A stretch of 13,188 nt of DNA from positions 1-13,188 of the forward strand of contig JBFMEX010000003.1 of the NCBI GenBank assembly GCA_040752215.1. The letters are read 5' to 3'. Below are positions 5,805 through 12,354 of the stretch, in pieces (position 1 is the stretch's first letter; each line of letters starts with the position of its first letter). The position numbers were made by a program, and so were the translations under genes. The notes beneath the pieces were generated by a model. The model worked only from the letters and a program-made list of their open reading frames with translations, ran no database searches and was not told where the DNA came from. The stretch comes from JBFMEX01 sp040752215. Lineage in GTDB: Bacteria; Pseudomonadota; Alphaproteobacteria; Rhizobiales; Hyphomicrobiaceae.

Positions 5805-6452
5805 TCAGCGCAGCGCCGCCTCGATCAGCGCCTTGGCGTCCGGGGAGTCCCATTCGGCGGGTCCGATCAAGCGGCCGATCTCGCGCCCCTCGACGTCGAT
5901 CAGCAACGTCGACGGCATGCCGATGGCTCTCAGTTGGCTCGCGGCCCGCGCCGTCGGATCGGCGTAGACCTTGAGGGCGTCGACCCGAATCGTACCCAGG
6001 AACTCCTTCGCCCCCTTGAGGCCGGTGCGGTCGACGCTGACCGCCACCACCTCGAACCGGTCCGATCCCAGCGCCTTCTGCAGGCGCTCGAGCGACGGCA
6101 TCTCCTCCCGGCACGGCCAGCACCAAGTCGCCCACAGGTTCAACAGCACCACCTTGCCGCGCCAGTCGCGGATCGTGCGGGCGTTCCCTTCGCCGTCGAG
6201 GAATGGAAACTCGGCCACCGGCTCTGGCACGGCCTTGCGCACGAACGCCGCCAGCTTGCCCTGCCCGGGCTTGGCCGCGGTGGCGACGCCCCCCGCGTCG
6301 GCCACCTCGAGCGACCCGGCAACCGCGGCGTTGTCAGCGCCGGTGGCTATGCCGTATATCGCCGCCATCCCTGCGAACCCGGCCAGCGCCGCCAGCCGCC
6401 GCTTGCGGGCCACCAATCGCCGGCGCACGGTCGTCCTCTTGATCTTGCTCAT
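5805..6452 (-). CDS. tlpA: TlpA-family membrane-anchored thioredoxin (thiol:disulfide oxidoreductase)
   Basis: This 215-residue protein reduces disulfides on the periplasmic side, in the TlpA/ResA family known for cytochrome c and cytochrome oxidase maturation. A basic N-terminus (KRTTVRRRLVARKRR) precedes one hydrophobic anchor (about 20-38). A linker follows, then the thioredoxin fold with the active site WATWCWPC (C111/C114), the family PFLDGEGN and KVVLLNLWA strands, and the cis-proline in GMPST (P180). The open frame continues upstream opposite argH, but the start at 6452 is right because it gives the positively charged anchor typical of TlpA; an AGCAGG-like ribosome site precedes it. 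It is divergent from argH across 33 bp, an arrangement I recall in Rhizobiales. Confidence in the family is high, in the exact client protein low. Confidence 0.92.
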   Translation of the reverse strand: MSKIKRTTVRRRLVARKRRLAALAGFAGMAAIYGIATGADNAAVAGSLEVADAGGVATAAKPGQGKLAAFVRKAVPEPVAEFPFLDGEGNARTIRDWRGKVVLLNLWATWCWPCREEMPSLERLQKALGSDRFEVVAVSVDRTGLKGAKEFLGTIRVDALKVYADPTARAASQLRAIGMPSTLLIDVEGREIGRLIGPAEWDSPDAKALIEAALR

Positions 6453-6465
6453 GAGCCTGCTTTCG

Positions 6466-6479
6466 GGCCCGATCGGGCC
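6466..6479. promoter_or_regulatory. 14-bp palindrome in the tlpA-argH divergent gap
   Basis: GGCCCGATCGGGCC is a perfect palindrome occupying much of the 33 bp between the two start codons. With so little space the promoters must overlap each other or the opposite coding regions, and this dyad lies within any such leader. It may be an operator or merely GC-rich coincidence. Confidence 0.25.
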
Positions 6480-6485
6480 GCAACG

Positions 6486-7910
6486 ATGGAGCCGCTGCCG
6501 GTGATCGACAAGACCTCCAACAAGATGTGGGGCGGCCGATTCGAAATGTCGCCGGCCGAGATCATGGAGGAAATTAATGCCTCCATCGGCTTCGACAAGG
6601 CCCTCGCGCCACAGGACATCCGCGGCTCGAAGGCGCATGCGGCGATGCTCGCCGAGGCCGGCATCATCTCCAAGGCCGATGCGCGCGAGATCGCCAAGGG
6701 CCTCGATGCCGTGCTGGCCGAGATAGAGAGCGGGAAATTCAAATTCTCGCGCGCGCTCGAGGACGTACACATGAACGTCGAGAGCCGCTTGAAGGAGCTG
6801 ATCGGCACCGCCGCCGGCCGGTTGCACACCGGCCGCTCGCGCAACGACCAGGTGGCGACCGACCTCCGCCTCTATATCCGCGACCAGATCGACGGCTTCG
6901 ACGCCCAGTTGGCCCGGCTCCAGCACGCTCTGGCGAGCAAGGCGCTTGCCCACGCCGCCACCGTCATGCCGGGCTTCACCCACTTGCAGCCGGCACAGCC
7001 GGTGACGTTCGGCCACCACCTGCTCGCCTACGTCGAGATGCTGGCCCGTGACCGCGGCCGCCTCGCCGATGCGCGCCGGCGCCTCAACGAGTGCCCGCTC
7101 GGCTCGGCGGCGCTCGCCGGCACCTCGTTCCCGATCGACCGCAAGCTGACGGCCAAGGCGCTCGGCTTCGACCGGCCGATGGCCAACTCGCTCGACGGCG
7201 TCTCCGACCGCGACTTCGCGCTCGAGACCCTCGCCGCCGCCACGATCTGTGCGGTCCATCTATCGCGCCTCGCCGAGGAGATCGTCGTCTGGATGACGCC
7301 GGCGTTCGGCTTCGTCCGGCTCTCGGACCGCTTCACTACCGGCTCCTCGATCATGCCGCAGAAGCGCAATCCGGACGCGGCGGAGCTTTCGCGCGCCAAG
7401 GTCGGGCGCATCGCCGGCGCGTTCCAAAGCCTCGTCCTGGTGATGAAGGGCCTGCCGCTCGCCTACTCGAAGGACATGCAGGAGGACAAGGAGGCGACCT
7501 TCGACGCGCTGGCCGCGCTCCGCCTGGCGCTCGCCGCCATGGCCGGCATGGTCGCCGACCTCGAGCCCGACGCCGAAGCGATGCGCATGGCCGCCGGACG
7601 CGGCTACTCGACCGCCACCGATCTCGCCGACTGGCTGGTACGCGAACTGGCGCTGCCGTTCCGCGACGCCCACCACGTCACCGGCGCGATCGTCAAGGCT
7701 GCCGAGAAAGCGGGCGTGGACCTCGACGCACTGCCGCTCGGCTCCATGCAGGCGGTCGAGCCCAGGATCACCAAGGCCATCTACGCCGTGCTCGGTGTGG
7801 ACAACTCCGTCAGAAGCCGCACCAGCTATGGTGGAACCGCGCCACAGAACGTCATGAAAATGGCGCGCTCCTGGCTCAAACGGTTGGAAAAGGAGGCGGT
7901 GCCCGGCTAG
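6486..7910 (+). CDS. argH: Argininosuccinate lyase
   Basis: ArgH cleaves argininosuccinate to arginine and fumarate, the last step of arginine synthesis, as a cytoplasmic homotetramer. The 474-residue protein shows all family landmarks: MWGGRF near the N-terminus (14-19), the LEDVHMNVESRL segment, HTGRSRNDQVATDLRLY, FTHLQPAQPVTFGHH (His166 in THLQP) and the signature loop GSSIMPQKRNPD (286-297) holding the catalytic serine. KDMQEDKEATFDA and TAPQNV near the C-terminus are also typical. Length fits alphaproteobacterial ArgH. The frame is open far upstream, but that part is antisense to tlpA, and the ATG at 6486 gives a normal N-terminus. It is followed after 175 bp by an LptM-like lipoprotein gene. 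Confidence 0.97.
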   Translation: MEPLPVIDKTSNKMWGGRFEMSPAEIMEEINASIGFDKALAPQDIRGSKAHAAMLAEAGIISKADAREIAKGLDAVLAEIESGKFKFSRALEDVHMNVESRLKELIGTAAGRLHTGRSRNDQVATDLRLYIRDQIDGFDAQLARLQHALASKALAHAATVMPGFTHLQPAQPVTFGHHLLAYVEMLARDRGRLADARRRLNECPLGSAALAGTSFPIDRKLTAKALGFDRPMANSLDGVSDRDFALETLAAATICAVHLSRLAEEIVVWMTPAFGFVRLSDRFTTGSSIMPQKRNPDAAELSRAKVGRIAGAFQSLVLVMKGLPLAYSKDMQEDKEATFDALAALRLALAAMAGMVADLEPDAEAMRMAAGRGYSTATDLADWLVRELALPFRDAHHVTGAIVKAAEKAGVDLDALPLGSMQAVEPRITKAIYAVLGVDNSVRSRTSYGGTAPQNVMKMARSWLKRLEKEAVPG

Positions 7911-7980
7911 ATAGCCCTGGGATCGGGCCCCGCGGGGGTCCGCAATCCTCTCCGCATGGGCGGGCGGGGCCTGGCAATAG

Positions 7981-8023
7981 CCGCCGCTCGGCCGCGGCGG
8001 AAGGCGCTCTCGAATAGCCTTCC
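7981..8023. other. Overlapping hairpins between argH and the lipoprotein gene
   Basis: Two stems share bases 7999-8000: CCGCCGC/GCGGCGG (7981-7987 with 7994-8000) and GGAAGGC/GCCTTCC (7999-8005 with 8017-8023). No T-run follows. They could be a weak terminator, an attenuating structure, or RNA-processing hairpins in a transcript that reads through from argH. Confidence 0.3.
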
Positions 8024-8085
8024 GCTGAGGCGCGGCCGGATCTCGCATCCGCCGCGACGGGCCGGGAACTTCGGATTGGGGCACG

Positions 8086-8304
8086 ATGCCACACGCTGAG
8101 AAAAAGGCCGTCTCGCTGATCGCCGCGACGCTCGTCGTCCTGGCGCTCGCCGGCTGCGGCGTGCGCGGCTCGCTCGAGGCCCCGGCCGAGGCCAAAGCCG
8201 CCGGCACCGCCGCCTCGTCGGAATCCGCCGACCCCGGCGCGAACTCCGCCGCGAGCAAGACGACGGCTCACAAGCCCTTCATCCTCGACGACCTGATCCG
8301 CTGA
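8086..8304 (+). CDS. Small LptM-like lipoprotein
   Basis: This 72-residue lipoprotein has a short charged N-terminus (HAEKK), a hydrophobic core (SLIAATLVVLALAG) and the lipobox LAGC with Cys24 as the lipidation site. The following CGVRGSLEAP matches the CGxxGxLExP start shared by LptM (YifL) lipoproteins, which assist maturation of the LptDE lipopolysaccharide translocon. An Ala/Ser-rich linker and a short conserved-looking tail KPFILDDLIR complete it. It follows argH in the same direction. In related genomes I recall lysA usually following this gene; here a convergent msrA does. Assignment to LptM is by lipobox context and synteny. Confidence 0.82.
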   Translation: MPHAEKKAVSLIAATLVVLALAGCGVRGSLEAPAEAKAAGTAASSESADPGANSAASKTTAHKPFILDDLIR

Positions 8305-8313
8305 TCCGCACGC

Positions 8314-8333
8314 GTCGAGGTCAACACCTCGAC
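8314..8333. terminator. Hairpin between convergent lipoprotein gene and msrA
   Basis: An 8-bp perfect stem, GTCGAGGT (8314-8321) with ACCTCGAC (8326-8333), and a CAAC loop lie between the stop codons at 8304 and 8344. It is positioned to act on both strands, but neither side has a T-run. Confidence 0.45.
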
Positions 8334-8343
8334 CCTTGCAGGC

Positions 8344-9027
8344 TTATCGCTTCGCCGGCCCCCACAGCTGGTGCAGGCGCGAATCCCGGCCGCAGCCCCA
8401 GCGGTAGAACTTGTACCAGCGCGCATTGCTCTCGTAGAACTTCTGGTGTTCGGCCTCGGCCGGTGTGAACGCCGTCGCACGTGCAATCTGCACCGCGACC
8501 GGACGCATGAACCGCGCGCTGTCGTCGAGCGCCTTCTTGCCTTCTGTCGCAAGCCGCAACTGCTCGTCGTCGTGGGCGAAGATCGCCGGCCGGTAGGCGC
8601 TGCCGCGGTCGCAGAACTGGCCGCGCCCGTCGAGCACATCGGTATTGCGCCAGTAGACGTCGAGCAGCTGCGCGTAGTTGACTCGCTTCGGATCGAACAC
8701 GACCTGCAACACCTCGGCGTGCCCGGTCCGGCCCGTCGCCACCTCCTCGTAGGTCGGGTTGCGCGTCATCCCACCCATGTAGCCGGTCGTCGTGCGCAGA
8801 ACACCGGGGACCTTGTCGAAGTCGGCCTGCACGCACCAGAAGCAGCCGGCGGCGAACGTCGCCACCGCCTCGCCCGCAGCGAGCCGGCCGGCGACGCGCA
8901 CATCCGTGCCCGCCTCCTTCACCACTTCGGCGGCGCGCGCCACGCGCTCTGCCGGCGCGCCGACCAGCACCAGCAACGCCCCTGCCAGCGCCGTCGCCAG
9001 CACCGCGAGAATGAAGGCCCGCCGCAT
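8344..9027 (-). CDS. msrA: Exported peptide-methionine (S)-S-oxide reductase
   Basis: MsrA reduces the S epimer of methionine sulfoxide in proteins. This 227-residue form has an N-terminal hydrophobic export signal (RRAFILAVLATALAGALLVLVGAPA), so it works in the envelope. The catalytic motif is AAGCFWC (C62 catalytic, C65 second cysteine), with the downstream family markers TTTGYMGG, NPTYEEVATGRTGHAEVLQVVFDP and GQFCDRGSAYRPAIF (C139). C65, C139 and C212 (RWGCGRD) are candidates for the resolving cysteines. The GCFWC form differs from the common GCFWG/CFW(G/C)xE version and, as I recall, goes with exported MsrAs. It begins 4 bp after the msrB stop, so both are made from one transcript and repair both epimers of oxidised methionine. 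Confidence 0.94.
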   Translation of the reverse strand: MRRAFILAVLATALAGALLVLVGAPAERVARAAEVVKEAGTDVRVAGRLAAGEAVATFAAGCFWCVQADFDKVPGVLRTTTGYMGGMTRNPTYEEVATGRTGHAEVLQVVFDPKRVNYAQLLDVYWRNTDVLDGRGQFCDRGSAYRPAIFAHDDEQLRLATEGKKALDDSARFMRPVAVQIARATAFTPAEAEHQKFYESNARWYKFYRWGCGRDSRLHQLWGPAKR

Positions 9028-9031
9028 CGTC

Positions 9032-9529
9032 TCAGCTCTCCGACTTCGCCGCCGGCACGAACTTCAGCGCCACGCCGTTCATGCAATAGCGCAAGCCCGT
9101 GGGCTTCGGCCCGTCGTCGAACACGTGTCCGAGATGACCGCCGCAGCGCCGGCAGTGCACCTCGGTGCGCGGATAGATGAGCTTGTAGTCGGTCGAGGTG
9201 CCAACCGCATTCTCGAGCGGGGCGTAGAAGCTCGGCCAGCCGGTGCCGCTGTCGAACTTCGTCACCGAGCTGAACAGCGGCAGGTCACAGCCGGCGCAAT
9301 GGTAGGTGCCGGGGCCGTACTGCTTGTCGAGCGGGCTCGAGTTCGCGTACTCGGTGCCGTGCTGGCGCAGGACGCGGAACTGCTCCGGCGTCAGCGCCTT
9401 GCGCCACTCGGCATCGGACTTCTCGATCTCGAATTTCTTGCCCGCGTCGCCTGCCTGCGAACGGGCACCGGCAACGCCGGCCGCGAGCGCGCCGAGACTG
9501 GCGAGCGAGAGCGTGCGTCGAGTGATCAT
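9032..9529 (-). CDS. msrB: Exported peptide-methionine (R)-S-oxide reductase
   Basis: MsrB reduces the R epimer of methionine sulfoxide. The 165-residue protein carries an N-terminal signal with a twin-arginine-like start (ITRRTLSLASLGALAAG), suggesting Tat export. The SelR domain follows, with zinc ligands CAGC (C78, C81) and CRRC (C126, C129), the GHVFDDGPKPTGLRYCMN block with catalytic C149, and ALKF near the end. In KFDSGTGWPSF, Thr96 occupies the position where two-cysteine MsrBs carry the resolving cysteine (SGCGWPSF). It is therefore probably of the one-cysteine type, regenerated by another reductant. GGAGAG precedes the start. It is the first gene of an msrB-msrA unit. Confidence 0.95.
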   Translation of the reverse strand: MITRRTLSLASLGALAAGVAGARSQAGDAGKKFEIEKSDAEWRKALTPEQFRVLRQHGTEYANSSPLDKQYGPGTYHCAGCDLPLFSSVTKFDSGTGWPSFYAPLENAVGTSTDYKLIYPRTEVHCRRCGGHLGHVFDDGPKPTGLRYCMNGVALKFVPAAKSES

Positions 9530-9649
9530 CTGGGTCTCTCCGGATTGCGCCCACTTGGCGGGACGCGCTGGCCACCGAATCTGGCCCCTGCCGGCCCGCT
9601 TGTCACCTCAAGTCCGATCAAGACCGCGTGGGGTCCGGTTGATCGACGC

Positions 9650-10363
9650 TCACGCCTCGATCGGCACCGGACGGTCGACGGTGATCTCCTCCGGCGTCAT
9701 GATGCAGCGGTAGGCCAGCGCCTCGACGCCGGCCGTCCGCGCCGCCGCGAACGCGGCCGCATACTTGGCATCGACGTCGCGAGCGAGCGCGAACCGATCG
9801 GCATCGCTGCGCTGGATCAGGAACAGCATCACCGCCCGGTGACCCTGGCGGACCATCCGGGCGAGTTCGGCCAGGTGCTTCGCCCCGCGCTCGGTGACCG
9901 AATCGGGAAACTCGGCGCGCCCCGACGCGCGCATCAGGTGCACGTTCTTGATCTCGACGTAGGCGAGGCCCTGCGCCGGATCCTCGAGCAGCAGGTCGAT
10001 GCGGCTGTTGACGCCATACCTCACCTCGCGCCTGAGACTTCGATAGCCGGCCAGCGCCGGGATGCGCCCTGCTTCGATCGCCTCGGCAACCAGTCGGTTC
10101 GGATGCCCTGTGTTGATGCCGACCAGCGTCGGCCCGCCGCCGAGATCGGCCTCGACCATCTCGAGCGTGTGACGGTACTTGCGCGTCGGGCTGTCGCTTT
10201 CCGAGAGCCAGACGGCCATGCCCGGGCTCGAAAGCCCCATCATCGAGCCGGTGTTGGGGCAGCTTGCGGTGACCACGCCGCCGGCGTCCAGCGTGACGTC
10301 TGCGAGGAACCGCTTGTAGCGCTTGACGAGGCGCCCGCGGGAAAGGGGCTTCGAGAACTTCAT
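9650..10363 (-). CDS. sfsA: Sugar fermentation stimulation protein SfsA (PD-(D/E)XK nuclease fold)
   Basis: SfsA is a conserved protein with an N-terminal OB-like nucleic-acid-binding part and a PD-(D/E)XK nuclease-like domain; in E. coli it was named for effects on maltose metabolism, and nuclease activity is the current family assignment. The 237 residues show the family pattern: RYKRFLADV, PNTGSMMGL, WLSESDSPTRKYRHTLE, VGINTGHPNRLV, the nuclease core NSRIDLLL (D123) with YVEIKNVHL (E137, K139), then EFPDSVTERGAKHL and AVMLFLIQR. Length is normal and all core residues are kept. It is divergent from the creatininase-family gene across 97 bp, with no clear terminator shared with msrB. Confidence 0.95.
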   Translation of the reverse strand: MKFSKPLSRGRLVKRYKRFLADVTLDAGGVVTASCPNTGSMMGLSSPGMAVWLSESDSPTRKYRHTLEMVEADLGGGPTLVGINTGHPNRLVAEAIEAGRIPALAGYRSLRREVRYGVNSRIDLLLEDPAQGLAYVEIKNVHLMRASGRAEFPDSVTERGAKHLAELARMVRQGHRAVMLFLIQRSDADRFALARDVDAKYAAAFAAARTAGVEALAYRCIMTPEEITVDRPVPIEA

Positions 10364-10460
10364 CGGCCGGAACGTAAGTGACGGGCTGGCACCGCAGCAA
10401 CGTGAAATTAAGCCTCGTGCAGCACCATCGCCCGTTCATCCACGATTGGGCCCGCGGACC

Positions 10461-11348
10461 ATGACCACCACAGGCAAGCGCGACATCCGGACCGCGGCGG
10501 CGATTACGCTGGCCGCGCTCCTCGCCATCGTCACCGGGGCCCGCGCAGAGGCGCCGCGCGCAGCCGAGGTCAGGACCGAGCACCTCACCTGGACCGAGAT
10601 CCGCGATCGGCTCGCCGCGGGCCATCGCACGATCGTCATTCCGACCGGCGGCACCGAGCAGAACGGGCCGCACATGGTCACCGGCAAGCACAATATGATC
10701 GTTGCCGCGACCGCCGAGCGCATCGCCCGAGCGCTCGGCGATGCGCTCGTCGCGCCCGTCCTCGCCTACGTCCCCGAAGGTGACGCGGCCAGGCGCACCG
10801 GCCACATGGCCTATCCCGGCACCATCTCGCTGCCGGAGCCGGTGTTCGCCAAGGTGCTGGAGGCGGCGGCCGAGAGCTTCAAGACGCACGGCTTCACCAC
10901 CATCGTCCTGGTCGGCGATTCCGGCGGCAACCAGCGCCCCCAGGAGGAGGTGGCGGCACGCCTCTCGGCCGCTTGGAGGAAGGACGGCGTCCGCGTGGTC
11001 AACGCCTCGACCTACTATGCCGCGAGCGATGGCCGGGAATGGCTCGCGCGGCAGGGCTTCACAGCGGCGGAGATCGGCAGGCACGCCGGTTTGCGGGACA
11101 CGTCCGAGCTGCTCGCCGTCGCCCCGGACGGCATCCGCAAGGTCAAGCTCTCGACCGGAGGCGAGGGCGCCGACGGGGATGCGACCAAGGCCAGCCGCGA
11201 GATCGGCGAGGCCCTGCTGGCGGCGAAGGTCGACGCCGCGGTGACCGAGATCCGCCGTGCACAGGCCGGCGATACTGCGGGCGGTCCTGACGGCGGCACC
11301 GCCAAGCCGGGCCTTCTCGCGCGCCTGAAGCGTCTCATTCTCGGCTGA
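10461..11348 (+). CDS. Exported creatininase-family protein
   Basis: This 295-residue protein belongs to the creatinine amidohydrolase (creatininase) superfamily of metal-dependent amidases. A signal peptide (about residues 1-29, ITLAALLAIVTGARA) precedes the domain. Metal-site motifs are visible: PTGGTEQNGPHMVTGKHN (E66, H71, H77), the GDSGGNQ loop (D153), and HAGLRDTSELLAV (H208, D213, E216). An Arg/Lys-rich tail (LLARLKRLILG) closes it. Characterised relatives hydrolyse creatinine or formamide-type substrates, but the exported version with NGPH instead of HGPH has no firm substrate that I know. The open frame extends upstream antisense to sfsA, so the ATG at 10461, which starts just before the signal peptide, is preferred although its ribosome site is weak. 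It may be co-transcribed with the CinA-like gene downstream. Confidence 0.85.
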   Translation: MTTTGKRDIRTAAAITLAALLAIVTGARAEAPRAAEVRTEHLTWTEIRDRLAAGHRTIVIPTGGTEQNGPHMVTGKHNMIVAATAERIARALGDALVAPVLAYVPEGDAARRTGHMAYPGTISLPEPVFAKVLEAAAESFKTHGFTTIVLVGDSGGNQRPQEEVAARLSAAWRKDGVRVVNASTYYAASDGREWLARQGFTAAEIGRHAGLRDTSELLAVAPDGIRKVKLSTGGEGADGDATKASREIGEALLAAKVDAAVTEIRRAQAGDTAGGPDGGTAKPGLLARLKRLILG

Positions 11349-11440
11349 ATGCCCCATCGGCGCTCGACTTGCGCGCCAGCGTGGCCCGACCGCGACGACC
11401 GATGCTAAGAGTCTTTGCCGATGGATCGGGAGGCGAGCGC

Positions 11441-12184
11441 GTGAGCGACAGCGAGATCGTGACGGCGGGGCTGCTCGTCATCGGCGACGAGATCCTCTCC
11501 GGGCGCACCAAGGATCAGAACATTGCGGCAATCGCCGCACGGCTGACCGCCGTCGGCATTCGTCTCATCGAGGTGCGCGTCGTCGCCGACGACGAGGCGG
11601 CGATCATCGCCGCCGTCGACGCGTTGCGCCGGCGCTACACCTACCTCTTCACCACCGGCGGCATCGGCCCGACCCACGACGACATCACGGCCGACAGCAT
11701 TGCCAAGGCGTTCGGCGTCGTCATCGACGTCGATCCGCGCGCGGTGGCGCTGATGCAGCCCTATTACGAGAGCCGCGGGCTCGAGCTGACACCGGCGCGC
11801 CTGCGCATGGCGCGCATCCCGTCCGGCGCCGAGCTCGTCGCCAACAGCGTCTCCGTCGCGCCGGGCTTTCGGATCGCCAACGTGATCGTCCTGGCCGGCG
11901 TGCCGAGCGTCATGCAGGCCATGCTGGAGGAGGTGCTGCCGACGCTGGCCACCGGCGCGCGCATGCTGTCGCGGTCGATCGAGGTGGCACGACCCGAGAG
12001 CGAGATCGCCGGCCTTCTCGCCGCTCACCAGCGCGCGAACCCCGATGTCACGATGGGCAGCTATCCCTGGTACCGCGAGGGCCAGGTCGGCACCGAGCTG
12101 GTGCTGCGGTCGATCGACGCAGAACGGCTGGAGGAGGTTTTCTCGCAATTGCGGTTAACACTCTCGGATCACAGCTTGATCTGA
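11441..12184 (+). CDS. CinA/MoaB-like molybdopterin-binding domain protein (CinA N-terminal domain only)
   Basis: This 247-residue protein corresponds to the MoCF/CinA N-terminal domain without the C-terminal nicotinamide-nucleotide amidase part of full CinA. Landmarks are AGLLVIGDEILSGRTKDQN (9-27), the TTGGIGPTHDD motif (71-81) for binding a molybdopterin-like or nucleotide ligand, and GVPSVMQAMLEEVLP. Stand-alone forms are common in alphaproteobacteria, often near sfsA; the function is unsettled, with ADP-ribose pyrophosphatase activity known for some CinA proteins. The GTG at 11441 is chosen because GGGAGG (11428-11433) lies 7 bp upstream and the protein then begins just before the first domain strand. 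An in-frame ATG at 11402 would add 13 residues. Confidence 0.88.
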   Translation: MSDSEIVTAGLLVIGDEILSGRTKDQNIAAIAARLTAVGIRLIEVRVVADDEAAIIAAVDALRRRYTYLFTTGGIGPTHDDITADSIAKAFGVVIDVDPRAVALMQPYYESRGLELTPARLRMARIPSGAELVANSVSVAPGFRIANVIVLAGVPSVMQAMLEEVLPTLATGARMLSRSIEVARPESEIAGLLAAHQRANPDVTMGSYPWYREGQVGTELVLRSIDAERLEEVFSQLRLTLSDHSLI

Positions 12185-12190
12185 TGGTCC

Positions 12191-12209
12191 GTGCGCCGAA
12201 TCGGCGCAC
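12191..12209 (+). terminator. Hairpin after the CinA-like gene
   Basis: An 8-bp perfect stem GTGCGCCG/CGGCGCAC (12191-12198 with 12202-12209) starts 7 bp after the stop codon and is followed by CTTATG. The T-run is short, so it is a weak intrinsic terminator at best. Confidence 0.45.
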
Positions 12210-12354
12210 CTTATGCTCCCCCGCTTGTTAACCAAATCTCTCAACGACGCCTCGTATCGCCACGATCCGCCTGCTCTTGTCCGCCCGCCGATAGGGTTAA
12301 CGGACGAGAGATCCGCGCGCCCTCGGCCATGAGCCAGTGACTGGGGGTACGAGG

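Noticed and set aside
6453..7259. N-terminal extension of the tlpA frame opposite argH
   Set aside because: The extension is antisense to conserved ArgH sequence; the start at 6452 gives a normal TlpA anchor.
9618..11357. Minus-strand open frame spanning the creatininase-family gene and part of sfsA
   Set aside because: It is an off-frame shadow of two well-supported genes, with low-complexity Arg/Gly-rich translation.
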